From positions 1 through 49,035 of the forward strand of contig CANQJS010000011.1 in the NCBI GenBank assembly GCA_947624285.1: a stretch of DNA of 49,035 nucleotides, given 5' to 3'. Origin of the DNA: an uncultured Clostridia bacterium (GTDB lineage: Bacteria; Bacillota; Clostridia; Oscillospirales; Acutalibacteraceae). Positions 1 to 8,052 of the stretch are shown in pieces (positions within the stretch are counted from its first letter, which is position 1; every line of letters begins with the position of its first letter). The translations under genes and the position numbers were made by a program. The notes under the pieces are model-generated. The model did no database searches. It was not told where the DNA came from and was given only the letters and a program-made list of their open reading frames with translations.

Positions 1-25
1 TCAGTTTGCTACTTAAATCTTAATA

Positions 26-52
26 TCCCCTACCACAGGGGGGCTTTTGTGC
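26..52 (+). terminator. Possible terminator hairpin at the left edge
   Basis: CCCCT and AGGGG flank a five-base loop, followed by GGCTTTTGT. This could end a plus-strand gene lying left of the window. The stem is short and the T-tract is weak, so it is only a possibility. Nothing else is recognisable in the first 122 bases. Confidence 0.3.
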
Positions 53-122
53 TGTCCGTACAATTTGGAGCAGTTCAATCGTGAGGGCTTTTGTTTTTGA
101 CAATTAACTTGAATATTTCCGT

Positions 123-2441
123 TTAATCGCTTGTCGCAAAAAATTCCTTGGCATACCTGACGCTTTCCATCGCATCCTTTGTGTATTTATCCGCGCCTAT
201 CATATCAGCATATGACTGTGTGAGCACCGCTCCGCCGACAAAAACCTTCGCGTCGGTGTGTTTATGGATAAGCTCTATCGTGCGCTCCATCGCGGGCACT
301 GTGGTGGTCATAAGTGCGGAGAGCCCAACGAGCTTTGCGCCGGTTTTTTCAACAGCCTTCAAGACTTCTTCCTCGGGCACATCCTTGCCTAAATCCACAA
401 CATCAAAGCCATAATTGGAGAGCAGCACCTTTACAATGTTTTTGCCTATATCGTGAATGTCGCCGTGGACAGTGGCGAGGACTATTTTATCACCGCTTTT
501 TTCATGCGTGCCGGAGAGTATCATTTTTTCCCTTATCACATCAAAGGCGGCTTTGGCTGAATCGGCGCTCATAAGCAGTTGAGGAAGAAACAGCCTGTTT
601 GCCTCAAAATCCGCGCCGACCGCGTCAAGCGCGGGTACGATATGCTTGTTGATAATATCAAGGGGCGCGATTTTTTTAAGCAATTCAGCCGCGCAGCGAG
701 CCGCGTCCTCTTTCATACCCTTCATAACAGCGTCGCGCAGCGTAACTGCCGATTCCTCCTTAGGAGCTTCGGCGGCAGGCACAACGCCCTTGATATAATC
801 GGCGCATCCTTCATCAAGCCCCGCCAGCGCGTTATAGGCGTAATAAGCGTTCATCATGGCTTTGGAGAGGGGATTTATTATCCCCGCCGAAAGCCCGCTT
901 CGCATCGCAAGGGTGAAAAAGACGGAATTTACCGTATCCCTCTCGGGCAGACCGAAAGAAATATTTGAAACGCCTAAAACCGTGTTTACTCCGAGCGTCT
1001 CACGAATGTATTTTACCGCTTTGAGCGTTTCGGCGGCGTTGTTTTTATCGGTGCTCACCGTCATTGTAAGAGCGTCCACAATAAGATCTTTTTTCTCTAT
1101 GCCGTACTCTGCCGCGGTATTTATTATTTTTTCCGCTATCTCTATCCTGCCCCGTGCCGTTTGGGGTATTCCGTTTTCATCGAGGCAAAGGCAGACAGTA
1201 ACGGCGCCGTACTTTTTTGCTATGGGGAAAACCGCCCTCATATTCTCCGCCTTGCCGTTTACCGAGTTTATCATCGGCTTACCGTTGTAAATACGCACGG
1301 CACGCTCAAGGGCTGAGGGATCGGAAGTATCTATTTGCAAAGGAGTGGGCAGTACGCTTTGCAGGGCGAAAACGGAGCTTTCCAGCATTTTTGCCTCGTC
1401 AATTTCGGGCAGACCGCAGTTGACATCAAGAATATGCGCTCCCGCTTCCCTTTGAGAAACGCCCTCCTTGATTATATACTCAAGGTCGTTTCTGCGAAGC
1501 GCCTCTTTGAGAAGCTTTTTGCCCGTGGGGTTTATTCTCTCGCCGATAATTACGGGCTTCTCGCCGATTTCTACCGCCTCGCTGTATGACGAAACGAGGC
1601 TGAAGCTCTTTTTTTCGGGCAGCTTCGCGGGAATATCGGCACAGGCGCGTATCATTTTTTCTATGTGCGCCGGAGTGGTGCCGCAGCAGCCGCCGAGATA
1701 TGAAACGCCGAGACGCGCTATTTTCTCCATACAGCAGGCGAAATCATCGGGTGAAACATTGTAAACCGTGTTTCCGTTCACGCTTTCGGGCAATCCCGCG
1801 TTTGGCTGAACGATGATCGGCAGACTTGTCCACCTGCGAATTTCCTCAACAAGAGGTATCATCTGCTTCGGGCCGAGTCCGCAGTTAAAGCCCACGGCGT
1901 CAACACCGAGACCCTCCAGCATCGTAACCGCCGTCTTTATATCTGCGCCGGTAAGCAGCCTGCCGTTTTCATCAAAAATCATTGTTACGAATATCGGCAA
2001 ATCACAATTTTCCTTTGCCGCGAGCACGGCGGCTTTAATCTCGTAAGTATCGCTCATCGTCTCGATAAGCACAATATCCGAGCCGTCTTTCCCCGCGTTT
2101 ATTATTTGCGAGAAAATTTCAACCGCCTTTTCAAAATCAAGGTCGCCCATGGGCTTTAGCAGTTTGCCCGTTGGACCTATATCAAGCGCAACCTTTTTTC
2201 CCGTTTGCCGCGCAAGCGCAACGCCTTTTTTGACGACCTCGTCATAATTGCTCATTTTTAGACTGTTCGCGCCGAAGGTGTTTGTTGTTATAAAGTCGCA
2301 CCCGAGCGCGGCGTATGCCCTGTGAACGGCAAGCACCTTTTCTTCGTCTGTAATATTGAGAAGCTCCGGCAATTCTCCCGCCTTGTGCCCCGCCGATTGA
2401 AGCATCGTTCCCATGCTTCCGTCAAAAAATTCAATCCTCAT
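123..2441 (-). CDS. metH: Cobalamin-dependent methionine synthase lacking the activation domain
   Basis: Transfers the methyl group of methyltetrahydrofolate to homocysteine through cobalamin, making methionine and tetrahydrofolate in the cytoplasm. Domain order is visible: an N-terminal homocysteine methyltransferase domain (FFDGSMGTMLQ, the zinc-ligand motifs GFNCG and GGCCGTTP), a pterin-binding domain (IGERINPTGKK), a helical cap, and a C-terminal B12-binding domain with the cobalamin-ligand motif GDIHDIGKN. At about 772 residues it is far shorter than E. coli MetH (about 1,200) because the C-terminal AdoMet-binding activation domain is absent; the gene immediately upstream encodes it. 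I chose ATG at 2441 over TTG at 2447 because TAGGG sits about 7 nt before the ATG but almost abuts the TTG. The gene overlaps the upstream one by 11 bp, so the two are translationally coupled. Confidence 0.95.
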   Translation of the reverse strand: MRIEFFDGSMGTMLQSAGHKAGELPELLNITDEEKVLAVHRAYAALGCDFITTNTFGANSLKMSNYDEVVKKGVALARQTGKKVALDIGPTGKLLKPMGDLDFEKAVEIFSQIINAGKDGSDIVLIETMSDTYEIKAAVLAAKENCDLPIFVTMIFDENGRLLTGADIKTAVTMLEGLGVDAVGFNCGLGPKQMIPLVEEIRRWTSLPIIVQPNAGLPESVNGNTVYNVSPDDFACCMEKIARLGVSYLGGCCGTTPAHIEKMIRACADIPAKLPEKKSFSLVSSYSEAVEIGEKPVIIGERINPTGKKLLKEALRRNDLEYIIKEGVSQREAGAHILDVNCGLPEIDEAKMLESSVFALQSVLPTPLQIDTSDPSALERAVRIYNGKPMINSVNGKAENMRAVFPIAKKYGAVTVCLCLDENGIPQTARGRIEIAEKIINTAAEYGIEKKDLIVDALTMTVSTDKNNAAETLKAVKYIRETLGVNTVLGVSNISFGLPERDTVNSVFFTLAMRSGLSAGIINPLSKAMMNAYYAYNALAGLDEGCADYIKGVVPAAEAPKEESAVTLRDAVMKGMKEDAARCAAELLKKIAPLDIINKHIVPALDAVGADFEANRLFLPQLLMSADSAKAAFDVIREKMILSGTHEKSGDKIVLATVHGDIHDIGKNIVKVLLSNYGFDVVDLGKDVPEEEVLKAVEKTGAKLVGLSALMTTTVPAMERTIELIHKHTDAKVFVGGAVLTQSYADMIGADKYTKDAMESVRYAKEFFATSD

Positions 2442-2991
2442 AATCAATCCCTACAAAAGCCGTAACCGATTTGGTGGGTATCATCTGATAAGTATCGGTT
2501 AATGTAATCCCGCACCTTTTTGTTATATCGGCTAGCGAAAACAGCTTTTTCTGCTCCGAAATATCAAGGTCGTAATAACCGGGTGAAAATCTGCTTCTCG
2601 TCTTTACGCCGTATTCTTTTTCAACGGCTTTCTGCACATTGTCGCAGACCTCTTCTATTTTTGCCGCGAGTGCAGCCTGCATTGCCGCAAGGCGAGCGCT
2701 CTGAGCGCCGCAGGCTCTGAGCAATCTGTCCCCCTCCGTACCGAGGGTGGCGGCGAGCACGGCGACCTTTTCACAGCCCCTCAGATTTTCCGCAAGGCGA
2801 AAGCTTTTGAAAACTGCGCCGCCTATTATCAGCTCGCTTTCCGTTACGGTGCAGTCAAACACCCTGCAAAGACTTTTGGGTACTACCGTTTCCTCAACAA
2901 GCCTTGCCGTTTCATCTACCAGCCGCAAAAGCGCACTGTCGTCAACGCGGCTGCCGGCACGCATATAACGCAAGATTTCCTCTTTATTCAT
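2431..2991 (-). CDS. Stand-alone methionine synthase activation (AdoMet-binding) protein
   Basis: A 186-residue protein matching the reactivation domain normally fused to the C-terminus of MetH. The diagnostic region is in the last 55 residues: RFSPGYYDLDISEQKKLF followed by ITLTDTYQMIPTKSVTAFVGI, the AdoMet-binding signature of that domain. In the fused enzyme this domain delivers AdoMet and an electron to rescue oxidised cob(II)alamin. Here it should do so in trans for the MetH encoded just downstream. ATG at 2991 overlaps the metF stop by 8 bp. The three genes metF, activation protein and metH form one tight operon, which supports the role. Confidence 0.88.
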   Translation of the reverse strand: MNKEEILRYMRAGSRVDDSALLRLVDETARLVEETVVPKSLCRVFDCTVTESELIIGGAVFKSFRLAENLRGCEKVAVLAATLGTEGDRLLRACGAQSARLAAMQAALAAKIEEVCDNVQKAVEKEYGVKTRSRFSPGYYDLDISEQKKLFSLADITKRCGITLTDTYQMIPTKSVTAFVGIDYED

Positions 2992-3850
2992 CTATAATGT
3001 TTGACAGTCCCCTCATTATTAAATTCGCAACATCGGGCTTGTTCATAGTATAAATATGTATATGATTCTGACCGTTTGCCAAAAGATCTATTATCTGCTC
3101 GGCGGCATAGATTATTCCCGCCTGCTTCATAGCTTCCGGTTTGTCGCCGAAGCGCTCTAATATCTTTTTGAATTTTTCGGGGAAACGGCAGCCCGAAAGC
3201 TCCACGCTGCGTTTTATGCTGCCAGCGTTCGTTATAGGCATTATCCCCGAGATTATCGGCACATTTATCCCTTTTATCGCGCACATTTCCCTAAAGTTAT
3301 AAAAAATACCGTTGTCGAAAAACATTTGCGTTGTGATGAAATCGAGTCCGCAGTCGACCTTTTCTTTCAGATACTGTAGGTCCTCAACACGGTTTTTGCT
3401 TTCGGGGTGCGTTTCGGGATAACACGCGCCGCCTACGCAGAAATCCCCGCGTTCCTTTATTGTTTCAACAAGCTCGCAGGCGTGCCTAAAATGCTGCTTG
3501 TCGGGAAAAACAAAGCCGTTTGGAATATCGCCTCTAAGCGCGAGTATGTTTTCAATGCCGTTTTTCTTAAACCCGTCTATGACCTGCGTCACCTTGTCTT
3601 TGGTTGAGGTGAGGCAGGTGAGATGAGAAAGAGGTGTTATGCCGCAGCTTTTTATTTCGTTTGCTATCTCCGTCGTGAAGCCTGCTCCGGTGCCGGCGGC
3701 GCCGTATGTAACGCTCATAAACGACGGATTGATCTTCGCCATTTCCCGCACTACTTTGCGCGTATTATCTATTTTATCCCATTGCTTCGGAGGAAAAACC
3801 TCAAACGAAACGGTGATCTTTTTGTTTTTAAGAATATCGGATATTTTCAC
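2984..3850 (-). CDS. metF: 5,10-methylenetetrahydrofolate reductase
   Basis: Reduces methylenetetrahydrofolate to methyltetrahydrofolate, the methyl donor for the MetH encoded in the same operon. The N-terminal SFEVFPPK motif, the SVTYGAAG stretch, the LTCLTSTKDKV region and the FFDNGIFYNF segment are typical of the FAD-binding TIM barrel. The open frame extends to 3892, but GTG at 3850 is preferred: GGGGAGG lies 7 nt upstream and the protein then begins KISDIL, as the family usually does. That gives 289 residues, close to the family norm of about 290. First gene of the methionine operon. Confidence 0.95.
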   Translation of the reverse strand: MKISDILKNKKITVSFEVFPPKQWDKIDNTRKVVREMAKINPSFMSVTYGAAGTGAGFTTEIANEIKSCGITPLSHLTCLTSTKDKVTQVIDGFKKNGIENILALRGDIPNGFVFPDKQHFRHACELVETIKERGDFCVGGACYPETHPESKNRVEDLQYLKEKVDCGLDFITTQMFFDNGIFYNFREMCAIKGINVPIISGIMPITNAGSIKRSVELSGCRFPEKFKKILERFGDKPEAMKQAGIIYAAEQIIDLLANGQNHIHIYTMNKPDVANLIMRGLSNIIDE

Positions 3851-3877
3851 GGCTATGCCTCCCCGGCTTTGCATTGG

Positions 3878-3905
3878 ATTATATTTTAGCAAACTCGCGC
3901 CGCAA
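3878..3905 (-). promoter_or_regulatory. Probable promoter of the metF operon
   Basis: Read on the minus strand: TTGCGG (3900-3905), a 16 bp spacer and TATAAT (3878-3883). The transcript would start about 20 nt before the ribosome binding site, too short a leader for an S-box or THF riboswitch. I saw none. Confidence 0.5.
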
Positions 3906-4068
3906 ATTCAATAGATTGACTGCGCGCAGGCAGACAACAAACGAAAAATTTTGCTTCGCTTTTAATATTTGTAATGCGATTTTTATAAATTAAAAGTAAG
4001 AAAAACTATTGAAAAACAAAGAATAATTAAGAAAAAACGAGATATTCCCGATTATTTTAAATTCGGTG

Positions 4069-4097
4069 TTGACTGAAAAATTTTCTTGTGCTATTAT
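4069..4097 (+). promoter_or_regulatory. Promoter of the rplM-rpsI operon
   Basis: TTGACT (4069-4074), 17 bp, then TATTAT (4092-4097); an overlapping TATAAT sits at 4095-4100. The AT-rich stretch 3906-4068 upstream may act as an UP-element-like region. A strong GGAGG site lies at 4131-4135. Confidence 0.65.
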
Positions 4098-4144
4098 AAT
4101 ACAGCACTTTTAAAGTAACAGAAAATTTACGGAGGAAAAAGAAA

Positions 4145-4573
4145 ATGTCAACATTTATGCCAAAAGCAGACGAAGTTGAACGCAAGTGGTATGTTATTGA
4201 CGCGCAGGGCAAGCCCTTCGGCAGAGTTGCCGCCGAGGCAGCCGTTCTTCTTCGCGGCAAGCACAAGCCCATTTTCACACCGAGCGTGGATTGCGGCGAT
4301 TTCGTTATTATCGTAAACACCGATAAGGCTGTTTTTACGGGCGATAAGCTCAACAAAAAGCTGTATCAGCATCACACGGGCTATATCGGCAACCTCAAAG
4401 AAGTAAAATACGGCACTCTTGTAAAAGAGAAGAGCGATTTTGCGATGCAGCTTGCCGTTAAGGGTATGATACCCAACACCACGCAAGGCAGAAAGCAGCT
4501 TACAAGATGCCACATCTACAAAGGCGCTGAACACAAGCACGAGGCTCAGAAGCCTGAAGCTTGGGAAATGTAA
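4145..4573 (+). CDS. rplM: 50S ribosomal protein L13
   Basis: A 142-residue large-subunit protein, normal family length. Family features are WYVIDAQGKPFGRVAAEAA near the N-terminus, the PSVDCGDFVIIVN segment, HHTGY, and the C-terminal RCHIYKGAEHKHEAQKPE region. It binds 23S rRNA early in assembly. GGAGG precedes the ATG by 9 nt. It is followed 15 bp later by rpsI, the conserved bacterial pairing. Confidence 0.98.
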   Translation: MSTFMPKADEVERKWYVIDAQGKPFGRVAAEAAVLLRGKHKPIFTPSVDCGDFVIIVNTDKAVFTGDKLNKKLYQHHTGYIGNLKEVKYGTLVKEKSDFAMQLAVKGMIPNTTQGRKQLTRCHIYKGAEHKHEAQKPEAWEM

Positions 4574-4588
4574 AGGAGGTTATGAATA

Positions 4589-4987
4589 ATGTACGAATCT
4601 AATCCTTATTTCTACGGCACAGGAAGAAGAAAGAGCTCCGTTGCCCGCGTTCGCGTTTATGCGGGAACAGGCAAGATAACGATCAACGAAAGGGATATTG
4701 ACGATTATTTCGGCCTTGAGACTCTCAAGCTCATCGTTCGTCAGCCCCTCAACCTCACAGAAACCGCCGAAAAGTTTGACATCGTATGCCGCGTAAACGG
4801 CGGCGGCGTTACAGGCCAGGCAGGCGCTATTCGCCACGGTATTTCAAGAGCGCTGCTCCAGTACGATGAGGCTCTCCGCCCCGCGCTCAAAAAGGCGGGC
4901 TTCCTTACAAGAGACCCTCGTATGAAGGAAAGAAAGAAGTATGGCCTAAAAGCCGCGCGTCGCGCTCCTCAGTTCAGCAAGAGATAA
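4589..4987 (+). CDS. rpsI: 30S ribosomal protein S9
   Basis: A 132-residue small-subunit protein. [13 protein letters not shown] at the N-terminus, [19 protein letters not shown] in the middle and the terminal [12 protein letters not shown] tail that reaches the P site are all intact. The start is fixed by AAAGGAGG at 4573-4580; an ATG at 4582 runs straight into a stop. Co-transcribed with rplM and ended by the terminator at 5038-5079. Confidence 0.98.
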   Translation: MYESNPYFYGTGRRKSSVARVRVYAGTGKITINERDIDDYFGLETLKLIVRQPLNLTETAEKFDIVCRVNGGGVTGQAGAIRHGISRALLQYDEALRPALKKAGFLTRDPRMKERKKYGLKAARRAPQFSKR

Positions 4988-5037
4988 TTTTGCTTTTTCG
5001 GCACGCTCCTTTAACCGAGCGACGACAAATAAAATTC

Positions 5038-5079
5038 GGCTGCGGATCTGTTTTTCAGATTCCGCAGCCTTATTTTTTT
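5038..5079 (+). terminator. Intrinsic terminator after rpsI
   Basis: GGCTGCGGA/TCCGCAGCC plus TCTG/CAGA form a 13 bp stem with a one-base bulge and a TTTTT loop, followed by TTATTTTTTT. It lies between convergent rpsI and the GH51 gene. Confidence 0.9.
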
Positions 5080-5098
5080 GATTTTACAGCGTTTTTGC

Positions 5099-7894
5099 TT
5101 ATTGACCTTTTGCTATTCTGATAACTGTGGCGGAATATTTCGGAACGGTGAAATTGAATTTATCCTTTATCCCGCTCACGGTGAATTCCTTGAGAATATT
5201 CTTTTCGGTCTCCCCGAAAATATTTTCTTCCTCGGGATCTTCACCGGCTACCTGATATGCTTTCGCCGTATCGGCAACACCCGCCGCGTTCGCAATATCC
5301 ACCGCGAAGGTCTGCGGCTCACCCGTAACATTTACAAGCTTGACTATAACATCGCCGCTGTCGTCCGTGCTTACCACCTGATACGCCTCGGCGTTTGTGG
5401 TATCAGCGTCAAAATCAACATAAAGCTCATCGTTCAGATAGCATTTTACATTCGTGCCGCTTACCTCTACCTTGATTTTATACAGCTCGTCGGTCTCTAT
5501 CACACAATCCTTTACCGTGCCCGCGACCTGACCTGTTTTAACTCCGTCCGTAAGGGATTGCAAGCATGAGAGCGTGTTGCCCCAACCGCCGATGTTCCAG
5601 AAATAATTTGTGTTTACATCCTTTACGGCAAATGGTATCATAAAGCCCTCGTCGCCGTCCGTCTTAACGGCGTCTACGGTATAGGTGTAATTCGTCCAAT
5701 CCTCTTCTCCGAAATAGGCGACCGAGCCCGTTTCGCTGTAGTTCATCTCGATTGATTCCTGGGCAAGCTTGCCGTCGTCTATTTTCCAATCGCCGTCCGT
5801 CGGAGTATCCCAATTCATTTTGAAGTGAAGCTTGCCCGATGAGAAATCGTCCTCGCCGAGAACCTCGCCCGTGTCGTTATTCACTATTTTCACATTGTCA
5901 AACTCGGCGGAGGTGTACCATGTGCCTACACCTACTTTGCCCGTGAGAGGACCGTCCTCAATATCCGCACCCGCCAGCGTGGAGGAAAGCGTTTTCGTGC
6001 CCGTGTTGGTTGAAAACAGCTTTTGCATATAGTAGCTGCTTGAGCCCATGGAAGCGGCGTTATTGTACCATATGAGGTTTGGCGCCCAGTGCCTTGCGGT
6101 GACACTTGAGAAAAGCGGTGCGTATGTTGCCATACGGACTATATCGCCGTTTCTTTCAAGCCCCGTCATATATGCCGCCTCGGAAAGAGCCGATATGAGC
6201 CTGTTGCTTAATGACGCGTATTCGCCGAGGAATACATTTATAGCTCCGCCGTAGATGGTATCAGTCATATTATCCACATCGCGCTTGTAGTTTTCCTCGT
6301 CGTAGTAATCAGTATTGCGCAAAAACCAATCGGGCTCTTTATAGTAATGATGATCGGTAGCGCCCGCGAAATCGGCGGCATTGTCGCTATCGCCGAGCTT
6401 ATCCTTCGCATACTGATATGAAAGCAGATAATCGGAGCTGTTTGTGCCGTCCGTAAGACCTGCCGAATAAATGAGATTTATGCCCTCATAGAGCTTTGGA
6501 TTTTTTGCCTTAGCCGCGTCAAACGCATCGCGAAACGCCTGAAAACGAACGAAATAATCCTCGCCGAAATTCTCGTTTCCTATGCAGATATATTGCAAAT
6601 CAAAGGGCTCTTTATGCCCCATGGAGATTCTTACCTTGCCCCATGTGGTGTTTTCACCGCCGCGGCAAAATTCAACCAAATCAAGCATATCCTGAATATA
6701 CTCTTTGAAGCGGTCGGAATTCATATCAACGGGCTGCATGCCCCTTGACTGGCAGTACAGACCGCAATTGAGAACGGGAACGCCAAGCGCGCCGATATCC
6801 TCGGCAAGCTGGAAATACTCGTAAAAACCAAGACCGTAGGACATAAAGTTCGGCCACGGGTCGTCCGTTGCGTTTTTATCCGTCCAGATATTTATATCCT
6901 GCTTTCTTGCCGCAACATCGCCGTAAGTGCCGTTGAACAGCAACGGAAGCCCGTTCGCGCCTACTCCGACGGAATTTTTCCAACTGTAATCGCTCTCATC
7001 GGTCTCGCCCTCTATGGCGCAGCCGCCGGGGAAGCGTATAAACTTGGGATGAAGCTCCTCAAGCAGGGTGGCAAGATCTTTTCTCATACCGTTTTCCCTG
7101 CCCTTGTATGTATCCTTCGGGAAAAGCGAAACCATATCGAACGCCGCCGAGCCGCCGTCTATAAGCACCTGAAGCGTAACTCCCTCGGTAGCGGTAACGG
7201 AGGATTTGAGCGAAAGCTCATATTTCTGCCAATTCCCGTTGATTTTATCTATTTTACCCTCTGCGGCAACGGTCTGCACGGGAGGCTTCGACTCCTGCCC
7301 CTCCTCCGCGGGCTCTTGCGTAGTCACCATCAGGCGAACGGTGACAGAGCCGCCGTAGCCTTCAAGCGCTTTGGCGTACATTGAGAAATTATACTCCGCG
7401 TCCTTTTCAATGCACATTCCCTCAAGAAAGCCCTTGTTCTCTATGCCCGCAGGCTCGCTCTTTGTGTTTTTAAGCACAAGATAATTCGTGTTGTTGGCAT
7501 TGAGAGAATTTTTCGCATCGTTTACCTTTACCTGAGCGTTCGCATCGTTTACAACGCTCCAGTGATAGAGCTGATCGTTTTCCGCAAGCTCGGTAAATTC
7601 AAATGAACGGTTTGCCACTTTTTCGGCGTAAAGACCGCCGTCCGCGGAAAAGTTTATATCCTCAAAGAAAATACCGAACAGCAGATCGCTGATATCGTGC
7701 ATTTCCTTTGAAACATCAATGCTTAGCCGGTAATCGGATTTTTCCGTGTCGTAATCGGTGGCGGTGTTTACGATGGCATTGAGCGCCTCGATATCCTTGC
7801 CGCCCTCCTCAGACTGTGAGCAGCCCGCAAAGCCGGCAACACAGAGCGCCAAAAGCAGGGCGAGTGCCGCTCTTGCCCGTTTAAAATTCTTCAT
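5099..7894 (-). CDS. Secreted alpha-L-arabinofuranosidase lipoprotein, GH51, with inserted accessory domain
   Basis: A 931-residue retaining glycosidase that should release arabinofuranose from plant polysaccharides at the cell surface. A basic N-terminus, a hydrophobic run and a lipobox-like GFAGC ending at Cys25 indicate a lipoprotein; Phe at -3 is slightly off consensus. Residues about 60-120 begin the GH51 fold (GIFFEDINFSADGGLYAE), followed by a carbohydrate-binding-like beta domain (about 120-270). The (beta/alpha)8 barrel follows with IRFPGGC, acid/base Glu441 in CIGNENFGED and nucleophile Glu558 in FLGEYAS. After the barrel a region at about 650-800 resembles a concanavalin-like sandwich and splits the C-terminal beta domain. 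AAAGGGG precedes the ATG. It stands alone, with no transporter or regulator beside it. Confidence 0.88.
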   Translation of the reverse strand: MKNFKRARAALALLLALCVAGFAGCSQSEEGGKDIEALNAIVNTATDYDTEKSDYRLSIDVSKEMHDISDLLFGIFFEDINFSADGGLYAEKVANRSFEFTELAENDQLYHWSVVNDANAQVKVNDAKNSLNANNTNYLVLKNTKSEPAGIENKGFLEGMCIEKDAEYNFSMYAKALEGYGGSVTVRLMVTTQEPAEEGQESKPPVQTVAAEGKIDKINGNWQKYELSLKSSVTATEGVTLQVLIDGGSAAFDMVSLFPKDTYKGRENGMRKDLATLLEELHPKFIRFPGGCAIEGETDESDYSWKNSVGVGANGLPLLFNGTYGDVAARKQDINIWTDKNATDDPWPNFMSYGLGFYEYFQLAEDIGALGVPVLNCGLYCQSRGMQPVDMNSDRFKEYIQDMLDLVEFCRGGENTTWGKVRISMGHKEPFDLQYICIGNENFGEDYFVRFQAFRDAFDAAKAKNPKLYEGINLIYSAGLTDGTNSSDYLLSYQYAKDKLGDSDNAADFAGATDHHYYKEPDWFLRNTDYYDEENYKRDVDNMTDTIYGGAINVFLGEYASLSNRLISALSEAAYMTGLERNGDIVRMATYAPLFSSVTARHWAPNLIWYNNAASMGSSSYYMQKLFSTNTGTKTLSSTLAGADIEDGPLTGKVGVGTWYTSAEFDNVKIVNNDTGEVLGEDDFSSGKLHFKMNWDTPTDGDWKIDDGKLAQESIEMNYSETGSVAYFGEEDWTNYTYTVDAVKTDGDEGFMIPFAVKDVNTNYFWNIGGWGNTLSCLQSLTDGVKTGQVAGTVKDCVIETDELYKIKVEVSGTNVKCYLNDELYVDFDADTTNAEAYQVVSTDDSGDVIVKLVNVTGEPQTFAVDIANAAGVADTAKAYQVAGEDPEEENIFGETEKNILKEFTVSGIKDKFNFTVPKYSATVIRIAKGQ

Positions 7895-8006
7895 ATGATT
7901 TTACCCCTTTCAGATACACGGCTAATAATTATCCGTATATGCTTAAATATTTTATCATAAATAAAAGCGGGTTGTAAATAAAAATTTACCCGATAATTTA
8001 AAATTA

Positions 8007-8036
8007 AGGTCTTTCGCGCGTATTACCGAAAGACCT
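8007..8036 (-). terminator. Terminator after the acyl-CoA synthetase gene
   Basis: AGGTCTTTCG and CGAAAGACCT are perfect 10 bp complements around a 10 nt loop. On the minus strand the hairpin is followed by TAATTTTAAA. It sits 17 bp past the stop codon at 8053. Confidence 0.75.
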
Positions 8037-8052
8037 CAATTTCAAAATGTAA

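Noticed and set aside
97-127. Plus-strand TTGACA with TTTAAT 19 bp later at the metH 3' end
   Set aside because: The spacing is too long and it would only transcribe antisense to metH; probably chance in AT-rich DNA.
3851-4068. Search for an S-box, THF or cobalamin riboswitch before metF
   Set aside because: No conserved core was found, and the likely promoter leaves a leader of only about 20-30 nt.
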